From an uncultured Clostridia bacterium (GTDB taxonomy: Bacteria > Bacillota > Clostridia > Oscillospirales > CAG-272), in assembly GCA_937898155.1 (NCBI GenBank), contig CALEJO010000143.1, positions 1 to 5,759 on the forward strand: 5,759 bases of DNA. Direction: 5' to 3'. Position numbers and translations under genes: made by a program. Shown one piece after another: positions 1 to 5,759 of the stretch (within the stretch, counting starts at the first letter, position 1; every line of letters starts with the position of its first letter). Below the pieces are notes generated by a model that saw nothing but the letters and a program-made list of their open reading frames with translations, was not told the origin of the DNA and made no database searches.

Positions 1-826
1 CCACATACTCCATAGGTGTTGGGCAGTTGAGAGCCAAGGTCTGTGCAACGCTGTCGCCAAGGCCGCCATTGAAGAGATGTTCTTCACAGGTAACAACGGC
101 ATGCGTCTTGCGAGCGGAGGCGATGATGGCCTCTGTGTCGAGCGGCTTGATGGTGTGGATATTGATGACCTCTGCCGAGATGCCTTCCGCCGCGAGAAGT
201 TCTTTCGCTTCGAGCGCCAGATGGACCATCAGACCGGTCGCGACGATCGTCACGTCTTTGCCGGCGGCGAGCTTGATGCCCTTGCCGATTTCAAAATGAT
301 AGGTCGCTTCGTCATAGAGATACGGGACTGCCGCTCTGCCGAAACGCAGATAGACGGGACCCTCGTGCAAAATCGCCGCTTCGACTGCCGCGCGGGCTTC
401 CATGCCGTCTGCGGGGCAGATGACCGTCATGCCGGGGATCGTGCGCATCAGCGCGATATCCTCGTTGCACTGGTGGGTGGCACCGTCTTCCCCGACGGAG
501 ATGCCGGCGTGAGTGGCGCCGATCTTCACATTGAGGTGCGGATAGCCGATCGAGTTGCGGATCTGTTCATATGCACGGCCTGCCGCGAACATCGCGAAGC
601 TGGACGCGAACGGGATCCGTCCTGTGGACGCGATGCCTGCCGCGATCGCCATCATATTGCCCTCGGCAATGCCGCAATCGAAGAAACGATCGGGGAATTT
701 CTTTTTGAAGGTGCCGGTCTTGGTCGCTTCCGCGAGGTCGGCATCGAGAACCACGATGTCATATTTTTCGCCGAATTCGGCAAGCGCGTTGCCGTAGGCT
801 TCTCTGGTCGCAATTTTATCTGCCAT
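1..826 (-). CDS. tkt: Transketolase, C-terminal subunit (partial, 3' end beyond left edge)
   Basis: This gene encodes the pyrimidine-binding plus C-terminal half of a split transketolase. With the upstream N-terminal subunit it should form the cytoplasmic ThDP enzyme that moves two-carbon ketol units between sugar phosphates in the pentose phosphate pathway. I translated it by hand: the ATG is at 824-826 and the frame stays open for 275 codons to the edge. Family subunits are about 305-315 residues, so roughly 30-40 are missing. Visible motifs are CGIAEGNMMAIAAGI (about 51-65; E55 matches the catalytic Glu that activates ThDP), SFAMFAAGRAYEQIRN (76-91), the active-site stretch THAGISVGEDGATHQ (105-119), CPAD (137-140), RFGR (161-164) and TIKPLD (225-230) of the C-terminal domain. 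The start is fixed by AAGGAGG 8 nt upstream. It begins 17 nt after the N-subunit stop codon, so the two are almost certainly co-transcribed and co-translated. An alternative ketose-phosphate specificity, such as the apulose-4-phosphate transketolase of apiose catabolism, cannot be excluded. Confidence 0.96.
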   Translation of the reverse strand, partial: MADKIATREAYGNALAEFGEKYDIVVLDADLAEATKTGTFKKKFPDRFFDCGIAEGNMMAIAAGIASTGRIPFASSFAMFAAGRAYEQIRNSIGYPHLNVKIGATHAGISVGEDGATHQCNEDIALMRTIPGMTVICPADGMEARAAVEAAILHEGPVYLRFGRAAVPYLYDEATYHFEIGKGIKLAAGKDVTIVATGLMVHLALEAKELLAAEGISAEVINIHTIKPLDTEAIIASARKTHAVVTCEEHLFNGGLGDSVAQTLALNCPTPMEYV

Positions 827-834
827 GGTGATTT

Positions 835-841
835 CCTCCTT
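835..841 (-). promoter_or_regulatory. Ribosome binding site of transketolase C-subunit
   Basis: On the minus strand AAGGAGG lies 8 nt before the ATG at 824-826. It sits inside the 17-nt gap after the N-subunit TAA (844-846). The near-perfect Shine-Dalgarno fixes this start and suggests that ribosomes finishing the first subunit can reinitiate on the second, keeping the two subunits stoichiometric. Confidence 0.9.
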
Positions 842-843
842 GC

Positions 844-1671
844 TTAAACGGATGCGGTGAGTTCCGCGACCGCCTGCTCATATTGCTCCTGGTTCGGCGC
901 CTTGCCGTGCCAGCCGACTTGATTTTCCATGAACGAAACGCCCTTGCCCTTGATGCTCTTGGCGATGACGACGGTGGGCTTGTCCGTGCAGGCGCGTGCC
1001 GCCTTGCAGGCGTTTGCAATCTGGTCGAAGTCGTGTGCGTCGATCGTGATGACGTTCCAGCCGAACGCCTCGAACTTTTTGTCAAACGGAGTGGGGTCAA
1101 TGACGTCGGTGATCTTGCCGTCGATCTGCAAGCCGTTGAAATCGAGGAACGCGCAGAGATTATTCAGATGATAGTGTGCGCCGAACATCGCCGCTTCCCA
1201 GACCTGACCTTCTTCGCATTCACCGTCACCGAGGATTGCGTAAACGCGATAATCTTTCTTTGCGATCTTGCCGGCGAGCGCCATACCGTTTGCGGCGGAG
1301 AAGCCGAGACCGAGAGAGCCGGTCGTCATATCCACGCCGGGAATGTGCTTCATGTCGGGGTGACCTTGCAGAATGCTGTCCGCCTGACGGAAGGTGGAGA
1401 GCAACTCGGGATCAAAGTAGCCGCGTGCCGCGAGCGCCGCGTAAAGCGCGGGAGCGGTGTGTCCTTTGGAGAGGACGAGACGGTCTCTGTCTGCCATTTT
1501 GGGATTCTTCGGGTCCACGTTCATTTCCTCGAAGAAAAGATACGAAAGAATGTCTGCGATGGAAAGGGAGCCACCCGGATGTCCGGACGAAGCGCTGTAA
1601 ACCGCTTTCAGAACGCCGAGACGAATTTCCGTGGCTTTCTCTTTCAGCATAGCCAGTTTGGTCTGTTCCAT
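844..1671 (-). CDS. tkt: Transketolase, N-terminal (ThDP-binding) subunit
   Basis: This 275-residue protein is the normal length for the N-terminal half of a split transketolase. It supplies the PP domain that binds the diphosphate of thiamine diphosphate and Mg2+. Signatures in order are SSGHPGGSLS (28-37), SKGHTAPALYA (68-78), QGHPD (102-106), TGSLGLGFSAANG (117-129), the ThDP motif GDGECEEGQVWEA (148-160) through LDFNG (176-180), and KGKGVSF (241-247). D149 and N179, 30 residues apart, match the metal ligands D155 and N185 of E. coli transketolase. The ATG at 1669-1671 is preferred because AGGAGG lies 10 nt upstream; the next in-frame Met (residue 8) has no such site. It is the first gene of its own transcription unit, behind the promoter at 1733-1761, followed 17 nt later by the C-terminal subunit. 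The codon usage is somewhat less GC-rich than in the neighbouring glycosidase gene. E. coli tktA and tktB are full-length isozymes, so those symbols do not apply to the halves. Confidence 0.97.
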   Translation of the reverse strand: MEQTKLAMLKEKATEIRLGVLKAVYSASSGHPGGSLSIADILSYLFFEEMNVDPKNPKMADRDRLVLSKGHTAPALYAALAARGYFDPELLSTFRQADSILQGHPDMKHIPGVDMTTGSLGLGFSAANGMALAGKIAKKDYRVYAILGDGECEEGQVWEAAMFGAHYHLNNLCAFLDFNGLQIDGKITDVIDPTPFDKKFEAFGWNVITIDAHDFDQIANACKAARACTDKPTVVIAKSIKGKGVSFMENQVGWHGKAPNQEQYEQAVAELTASV

Positions 1672-1681
1672 AGAAAGTAAT

Positions 1682-1687
1682 CCTCCT
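1682..1687 (-). promoter_or_regulatory. Ribosome binding site of transketolase N-subunit
   Basis: On the minus strand AGGAGG lies 10 nt before the ATG at 1669-1671. The spacing is slightly long but within the functional range. The site supports this start over the internal Met at 1648-1650. Confidence 0.85.
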
Positions 1688-1702
1688 GATTTGTTTTCGC
1701 AG

Positions 1703-1720
1703 CTATATCTGATAATATAG
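1703..1720. repeat. Small inverted repeat in the transketolase leader (possible operator)
   Basis: CTATAT (1703-1708) and ATATAG (1715-1720) form a perfect 6-bp inverted repeat with a 6-nt centre. It begins only a few bases downstream of the predicted transcription start (about 1726) and ends before the ribosome binding site. That placement suits a repressor site or a weak leader hairpin. The arms are purely A/T-rich apart from one G:C pair, in an AT-rich leader, so chance occurrence is a real possibility. Confidence 0.3.
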
Positions 1721-1732
1721 TTTTCTTTATAA

Positions 1733-1761
1733 ATTATAGCGAGAAATCAAACCTTTGTCAA
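1733..1761 (-). promoter_or_regulatory. Consensus sigma-A/sigma-70 promoter of the transketolase operon
   Basis: Reading the minus strand, the -35 hexamer TTGACA (1756-1761) and the -10 hexamer TATAAT (1733-1738) are both perfect, with an exact 17-nt spacer (1739-1755). The start point should fall near 1725-1727, giving a leader of roughly 55 nt before the ATG at 1671. The region is AT-rich against GC-rich flanking genes and lies just downstream of the terminator of the preceding unit. A full-consensus promoter implies strong, probably constitutive, housekeeping expression of the transketolase unless an operator intervenes. Confidence 0.93.
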
Positions 1762-1812
1762 TATGAAAAGCAGATTGTTTGTGTTTTTCGGGAAAAGAAT
1801 CGAGCAAAAACG

Positions 1813-1837
1813 AAAAAAGAGCCCGAGGGCTCTTTTT
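1813..1837 (-). terminator. Rho-independent terminator after the transporter gene (potentially bidirectional)
   Basis: On the minus strand AAAAAGAGCC (1837-1828), loop CTCG, then GGCTCTTTTT (1823-1814) form a 10-bp stem. It ends in a T-run (1818-1813) that continues after CG as TTTTT. It lies 14 nt past the transporter stop codon (1852-1854) and upstream of the transketolase promoter, so it separates the two units. The A/T part of the stem also gives a U-run on the plus-strand transcript, so it could work in both directions, although no plus-strand gene is seen here. Confidence 0.93.
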
Positions 1838-1847
1838 CCGGAAAAAG
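1832..1847. repeat. 16-bp perfect palindrome overlapping the terminator
   Basis: CTTTTTCCGGAAAAAG reads identically on both strands. It occupies the space between the transporter stop codon and the terminator and shares 1832-1837 with the terminator stem. In the minus-strand transcript it is made first and could briefly pair with the A-rich 5' arm of the terminator. The GC core of the terminator (1819-1824 with 1827-1831) stays free, so it may simply stabilise the mRNA 3' end. Confidence 0.6.
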
Positions 1848-1851
1848 AAAA

Positions 1852-3042
1852 TCAGAAAATCATAATGAGAATTTTCGCGGCAAGCACGATCATGACGAGC
1901 GCGATCGGATACGTCGCCGCGTAAGCGGAGGAAACGTCGTCCGTTCCCGCCGCGTGGATCAGCGCGCCGAGCGCCGGCGTGCTGGTCATGCCGCCCGTGA
2001 TCGCGCCGAGGTTATTGAAGATGCTGAGCTTGAACACGTAGCGTGCTACGAGATAGCCGATGATCATCGGCACGAGCGTCATCAGCGCGCCGTAGAGGAA
2101 ATATTTGAGCTCGACGTTATCGACGAAGCGCACGCCGCCGGGCACGCCCGCGCCGATGAGGAAAAGCACGAGCCCGAGCTCGCGGAAGAAGTTCAAAACG
2201 TTTTTATCCATGCGGCAGTCGATCGGACCGATGTGCCCGAAATGCCCGATGATCAGTCCCGCGACGAGCGTGCCACCCGACGCACCGAGTGAAAAGTTGA
2301 TGCCCGGAATTTTGATCGCGCCGATGAGATAGCCGAGCGCGATGGCGAGGAAGAACGGGAAGAACGTGCGGATCGTGACGATTTTCCGCTCGATCGGCTT
2401 GATTTCGATTGCGTTTGCTGCGATGAATTTCTCGCGTTCTTCTTCGACGTTCATGCGCAGCAGACGCGGCATCAGCTGAACGAACAGCACGACGCCGAGC
2501 ACGCCGAAGATATACGCGATGCCGTAGCCGGCGGTCGCCGCCTCCGCGTCCACCGCCGCTTCTTTTGCGGCGGAAAGTCCGGGTGTGCTGGTCAGCGCGC
2601 CGGTCAGAAGGCCGACCGCCATTTCCGGCGAGAGATTTTTGTCAAAGACGAGGCACAAAACGGCAACGCCCGCGCCGACCGCGATGACGATGACACCGAG
2701 CAGGATGTAGTCGAGGGATTTGCGATTGAACGTGCGGAAGAACTTCGGTCCCGCGATGAGCCCGACCGCCGTCACGAAGAGCGCCGTGCCGATGTTGGAG
2801 ATGAGACTGTAATTGCTCTTCATCGCGTCGTTAAAAAGCGTGATGGTCTTGCCGCCGATCTCGAACGAGGGGACGTAGTAGGCGAGCACGCCGAAGAGGA
2901 GCGCCACGAGCAAAACGCCCGCCGTGCCGAGAGAAATGCCTTTGATTTCGATATTGCCGAGCAGATAGCCGAGCACCGCGATTGCGGTGACGAAAAAGAG
3001 AATGGAGAGCGCCGACGAAGCGACGCCGCCGAGATATGCCAT
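1852..3042 (-). CDS. AspT/YidE/YbjL-family membrane transporter (aspartate:alanine exchanger family), lacking the RCK insert
   Basis: This 396-residue, very hydrophobic protein has about ten predicted membrane segments (roughly 11-29, 37-57, 83-99, 111-133, 172-192, 226-246, 252-270, 288-304, 313-336, 371-394). Two homologous halves are visible. GALTSTPGLSAA (148-159) matches GGMTSTPALGAL (350-361). NIGTALFVTAVGLIAGPKFF (83-102) matches ELGLVLFLIGAGVPGGVRFV (288-307). The TSTP repeats are the hallmark of the AAEx/Asp-Al_Ex family, whose studied members exchange aspartate for alanine (AspT) or export succinate (SucE1); a dicarboxylate or other small acid is therefore the likely cargo. AspT-type proteins are about 540-560 residues with two TrkA-C (RCK) domains between the halves. 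Here only a charged linker of about 30 residues (196-225) remains. The ATG has AAAGGA 7 nt upstream. It starts 36 nt after the GH28-like gene and ends at the terminator, so it is the last gene of that unit. The actual substrate cannot be read from sequence. Confidence 0.88.
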   Translation of the reverse strand: MAYLGGVASSALSILFFVTAIAVLGYLLGNIEIKGISLGTAGVLLVALLFGVLAYYVPSFEIGGKTITLFNDAMKSNYSLISNIGTALFVTAVGLIAGPKFFRTFNRKSLDYILLGVIVIAVGAGVAVLCLVFDKNLSPEMAVGLLTGALTSTPGLSAAKEAAVDAEAATAGYGIAYIFGVLGVVLFVQLMPRLLRMNVEEEREKFIAANAIEIKPIERKIVTIRTFFPFFLAIALGYLIGAIKIPGINFSLGASGGTLVAGLIIGHFGHIGPIDCRMDKNVLNFFRELGLVLFLIGAGVPGGVRFVDNVELKYFLYGALMTLVPMIIGYLVARYVFKLSIFNNLGAITGGMTSTPALGALIHAAGTDDVSSAYAATYPIALVMIVLAAKILIMIF

Positions 3043-3049
3043 GGAAATG

Positions 3050-3055
3050 TCCTTT
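3050..3055 (-). promoter_or_regulatory. Ribosome binding site of the transporter gene
   Basis: On the minus strand AAAGGA lies 7 nt before the ATG at 3040-3042, within the 36-nt gap after the upstream gene's TGA (3079-3081). No promoter hexamers or terminator are evident in this gap, which supports read-through from the upstream gene. Confidence 0.8.
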
Positions 3056-3078
3056 CTGTCAAGTTGTGAAAAATTGCG

Positions 3079-5759
3079 TCATTCGCAGTCGAATTCGGCG
3101 ATGAGCGGGCGCGCGTCGGGGCTGTCCAGCGTCAGCTCGCAGTCGGTGACGCGGAAGTTTTTGGCGAAGCGCACGGTGAATGCGGCACCTGCCGAAAGAC
3201 CGTGGCGGTCATATTCGGGATAGCGTTTGTCGATCGGGCGCGGCACGCCGGGCGCTTCGGTGAAGCCGCCGGGAAGCGCGAAGCGGCACCGCTCGAACGT
3301 GACGTCCTCGATGCGCTGGGCTTCGCTCTGCCCGACCGCCATGACCTCGCGGATCGTTTTGGTATAGCTGAACGGGTAAGGATTCTCGAAGCGCAGATCG
3401 CGGAACGTGACGCCGCGGATATAGCCGGTGCGCTCGGGAATGCCCTCGGCACGCGGCAGGCGGTTGCGGCATCCGACCGTGATATAAACGGGCGCGCCGA
3501 TGTCGGTCATGTCGATCTTTTCAAAGACGACATTTTCGATCGCGGCGCCGTCCACGGTTTCGAGCGAAACGCCGCACCGATTGACGTTTTTGACCGTGCA
3601 GTTGCCGATGCGCGCGTCGCGCAGGCAATAGTAAGTATCCGTGCCGAATTTGATGCCCGAGGCGAGACTTTGGATCATCATGTCATCCACATATATGTTG
3701 TAGCAACCGACGGGATCGGAGCTTTTGAAGCAAAGTCCGTCGTCGCCCGCCATGATCTGACAGCGGGTGATCGTCATATCGTGGCAGTCCACAGGATCGA
3801 TGCCATCGCGGTTCGGCGTATTCAGGCAGTCGAGGTTCAGCCCGCGCAGAATGACATTCGACGAGGAGAGCGGGACGACCGTCCAGAAGCCGCTGCTTTT
3901 GAAATTAAGGTTTTCGACGGTGATCCCGTCGGAATAGGTGATGTAGATCAGGTCGGGGCGCGCGTCTTCGGCGCGTCGATCCGCGAGCGGATCGTTCATC
4001 TTGAAGCGATAGCGTCCGTTGCCGTCGAGCATACCGCCGCCGGTCAAAGAGACGTCGTGGATGTCTTCCCCGTAGAAGAGCCCGCGCCCGAGTTGGCGGT
4101 GCGCGCAGAGACTGGAACGCGGCTCCATGAGCGGGTATTCGCCGTGGTCCTGCGTGCCGAGCACGGTCGCGTCGTCGGCAATGAAGACGGTTTCCTGTGA
4201 GCGCAAAAAGAGCTCGCCCGTGAAGAAGGTGCCGCCGTGCAGGTAGACTGTGCCGCCCGTGAACGCGGCATCGTCGAGTGCGCGTTGGATTGCGGCGGTG
4301 TCGAGCGTTTTGCCGTCGCCGACCGCGCCGTAATCGCGCACGTCAAATACTTTCGCGGCGGGAAGCACGCCGCGCGAGAAATCGAGCGCGTCATATACGC
4401 GGACGCGGCGGATGAGCAGTTCGGTGTCGCCGTCCGTCGTGAAGACGAGACGGGAAACTTCCTTGACAGGCTCGGTCAGCGCAAATGCTTTCGCGCGGAT
4501 CGCGCCGTCTACCATGAGCGTATAGGTCGAAGCGGCGGGATCGACGGTCACTTTGATCGAATACCAGTTGTCCGCGGGATAATACTGGAAATCGGTGAGT
4601 CCCTCGTAAATCTCCACCCAGCTTCCGCCGTCGGTGGCGTAGAGACAATTTCGATAAAGCGCGACGCGGCAGGCGACGCGGCCTTGCGCGTCGGTCAGCA
4701 CGGGGATCTCGACGAAGCTGGCATTTCTCGCGCGGACTTTCGTTTCGACCGTCGCCGTGCCCGCGATCGGGGGGAACAGATATTCCGCCGCGGCGGGGGC
4801 ACCGTCCGCCGAGCGCAGGGAGGCGCTTCCGTCGCCGACAAAGGGGATGTCGGACAGCGTGACGGTCGCGTTTTTGCCCGCGAGAAGCGGGGAGACGTCC
4901 GCGGAGAACACTTCTTCCGCGGCGTAAATCTCGGTATCGTCAAAGACGGAGAGTAGCGACAGCTCGCCGTCTCCCTCGCAGGAGAACGCCACGGCGAGCG
5001 GATCGCCGTCGGACAGCGTATCGAGATGCGAGCAGAGCTTGCGGCTGTTCACCCAAAGGTCGTATTCCTGCCGCTCGGTGTCGAGCACGAGCCGGATGGC
5101 GACGGGTTTCGCGGGATCGAACGGTGCGACGTCATCGCCGGTCGGCGTGCGGACCATGCCGCCGTCGAGCACGACGCCCGCGCAAACGCCCGTTTCGCCG
5201 ATGATGGCGGCGACGAGCAAGCCCTCGGAGCAGGCGACCTTCGCGCTGACGACGATGCGCGAGGAGAGGTTTTCGATCATTTTCGAGAGATAGCCGCCGT
5301 TTTTCAGATGGATGTAGCCCTCGCGCGGCTCGCCGGCACGGCGAAGCTGCTCACAGTCATGCGATTCAAAATCGGCGAGCACGTTTTCGCGCGAGAAAAC
5401 CTCGTGCAGATAACTGCGGTAGGTGCGCGATTCATAGGGCGGCAGGGTGTTTTCGGTGACGTCGAACGCGGGGAGCGCACGCGGCGTTTCTTCCGCGGCG
5501 GGGATCGCCAGCACGAAGAAATGATTGCCGTCGCCCTCGATGCCCGGGATATGCACGGCGTCGCCGGCGGAAAACTGTTTTTCATAAAGCCCATACACGC
5601 GCCCGTCGGAGCCGGTGATCGTTTCGCCGGTCGCGGCGAATTCCGTGCTCCATGCGGGAAGCGGCGCAGACGCGTCGAGTGCCACGGCGACAATCGCGTC
5701 GCGCTCGCAGGAGAAATCGACCTCCTGCTTATCGTCGAAGCCGTCCGCGCGGGAATTGA
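3079..5759 (-). CDS. Multi-domain GH28-like (polygalacturonase-type) beta-helix protein, partial, 5' end beyond right edge
   Basis: The GTG at 5683-5685 could be taken as a start, but the frame stays open upstream to the edge (24 more codons, including EVDFSCERDAIVAVALD), so the true start lies outside. I number the 892 visible residues from the edge. Residues 1-90 form a beta-rich module. Residues 100-280 and 284-460 look like two jelly-roll (LamG-type) modules, each ending in a D-T/R-x-x-x-Y strand pattern, suggesting carbohydrate binding. Residues 470-892 are a right-handed beta-helix of the GH28 type, opening with VFDVRDYGAVGDGKTLDTAA (470-489). Catalytic-type motifs are NRDGID (649-654) and GDDGLCFKS (671-679), supplying the three aspartates D651, D672 and D673. 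The usual GHG is replaced by ASGIKFGT (699-706) and the usual RIK by SLE (731-733). Family members hydrolyse alpha-linkages in pectin; the altered residues suggest another substrate. A signal peptide cannot be judged. The gene ends in TGA, 36 nt before the transporter. Confidence 0.87.
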   Translation of the reverse strand, partial: NSRADGFDDKQEVDFSCERDAIVAVALDASAPLPAWSTEFAATGETITGSDGRVYGLYEKQFSAGDAVHIPGIEGDGNHFFVLAIPAAEETPRALPAFDVTENTLPPYESRTYRSYLHEVFSRENVLADFESHDCEQLRRAGEPREGYIHLKNGGYLSKMIENLSSRIVVSAKVACSEGLLVAAIIGETGVCAGVVLDGGMVRTPTGDDVAPFDPAKPVAIRLVLDTERQEYDLWVNSRKLCSHLDTLSDGDPLAVAFSCEGDGELSLLSVFDDTEIYAAEEVFSADVSPLLAGKNATVTLSDIPFVGDGSASLRSADGAPAAAEYLFPPIAGTATVETKVRARNASFVEIPVLTDAQGRVACRVALYRNCLYATDGGSWVEIYEGLTDFQYYPADNWYSIKVTVDPAASTYTLMVDGAIRAKAFALTEPVKEVSRLVFTTDGDTELLIRRVRVYDALDFSRGVLPAAKVFDVRDYGAVGDGKTLDTAAIQRALDDAAFTGGTVYLHGGTFFTGELFLRSQETVFIADDATVLGTQDHGEYPLMEPRSSLCAHRQLGRGLFYGEDIHDVSLTGGGMLDGNGRYRFKMNDPLADRRAEDARPDLIYITYSDGITVENLNFKSSGFWTVVPLSSSNVILRGLNLDCLNTPNRDGIDPVDCHDMTITRCQIMAGDDGLCFKSSDPVGCYNIYVDDMMIQSLASGIKFGTDTYYCLRDARIGNCTVKNVNRCGVSLETVDGAAIENVVFEKIDMTDIGAPVYITVGCRNRLPRAEGIPERTGYIRGVTFRDLRFENPYPFSYTKTIREVMAVGQSEAQRIEDVTFERCRFALPGGFTEAPGVPRPIDKRYPEYDRHGLSAGAAFTVRFAKNFRVTDCELTLDSPDARPLIAEFDCE

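Noticed and set aside
77..847. Long plus-strand open frame (256 codons) opposite the transketolase C-subunit
   Set aside because: It is the antisense shadow of a well-recognised gene in GC-rich DNA; its product is rich in Arg and Asp with no recognisable domain.
883..1680. Plus-strand open frame (265 codons) opposite the transketolase N-subunit
   Set aside because: Antisense shadow of a gene with full ThDP motifs; no Shine-Dalgarno and no recognisable family.
1690..1705. Possible catabolite-repression (cre) site in the transketolase leader
   Set aside because: The TGTTTTCGC string on the plus strand shares only the central CG with the cre consensus and mismatches at several fixed positions.
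1672..1726. Riboswitch or T-box in the transketolase leader
   Set aside because: The predicted leader is only about 55 nt and has no conserved riboswitch core; a thiamine (TPP) element would need about 100 nt and its characteristic CUGAGA motif.
1701..1740. Possible plus-strand promoter in the AT-rich intergenic region
   Set aside because: A TATAAT-like string occurs, but there is no matching -35 box at the right spacing and no plus-strand gene downstream.
3202..4200. Plus-strand open frame (332 codons) opposite the GH28-like domain
   Set aside because: Low-complexity Ala/Asp/Arg/Val composition typical of antisense frames in GC-rich genes; the opposite strand carries conserved GH28-type motifs.
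4237..4956. Plus-strand open frame (239 codons) opposite the jelly-roll region
   Set aside because: Same kind of antisense shadow, with no motif or ribosome binding site of its own.

Overview
All four genes lie on the minus strand, and there is no stretch of 300 bases or more without a gene. Coding DNA is GC-rich, with many GCG, CGC and GAC codons. The single promoter and terminator region (about 1672-1851) is AT-rich. Strong AGGAGG-type ribosome binding sites, a textbook sigma-A promoter, and a transketolase split into two adjacent subunit genes all suggest a moderately GC-rich Firmicute, probably a gut or rumen Clostridia member. The sequence alone does not settle the taxon.

Right part (about 1813-5759, read right to left): one apparent transcription unit. 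It opens with a large multi-domain protein that enters from beyond the right edge. This protein has an N-terminal beta-rich module, two jelly-roll-like modules, and a C-terminal GH28/polygalacturonase-like beta-helix. After 36 nt comes a membrane protein of the AspT/YidE/YbjL exchanger family, which lacks the family's usual cytoplasmic RCK (TrkA-C) insert. The unit ends at a strong intrinsic terminator immediately after the transporter stop codon.

Left part (1-1761): a second, separately promoted unit. A perfect TTGACA-N17-TATAAT promoter drives the N-terminal and then the C-terminal subunit of a split transketolase. The two genes are 17 nt apart, and the second runs off the left edge with about 275 codons visible.

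Taken together, the window looks like part of a plant-polysaccharide (pectin-like) utilisation region: a glycan-cleaving or glycan-binding protein, a carboxylate-type transporter, and pentose-phosphate carbon rearrangement. The substrate link is inference. The GH28-like enzyme keeps the three catalytic aspartates but appears to have lost the His and Arg/Lys residues that read galacturonate, so its substrate may not be homogalacturonan. No RNA gene, CRISPR array, insertion sequence or phage element was seen.
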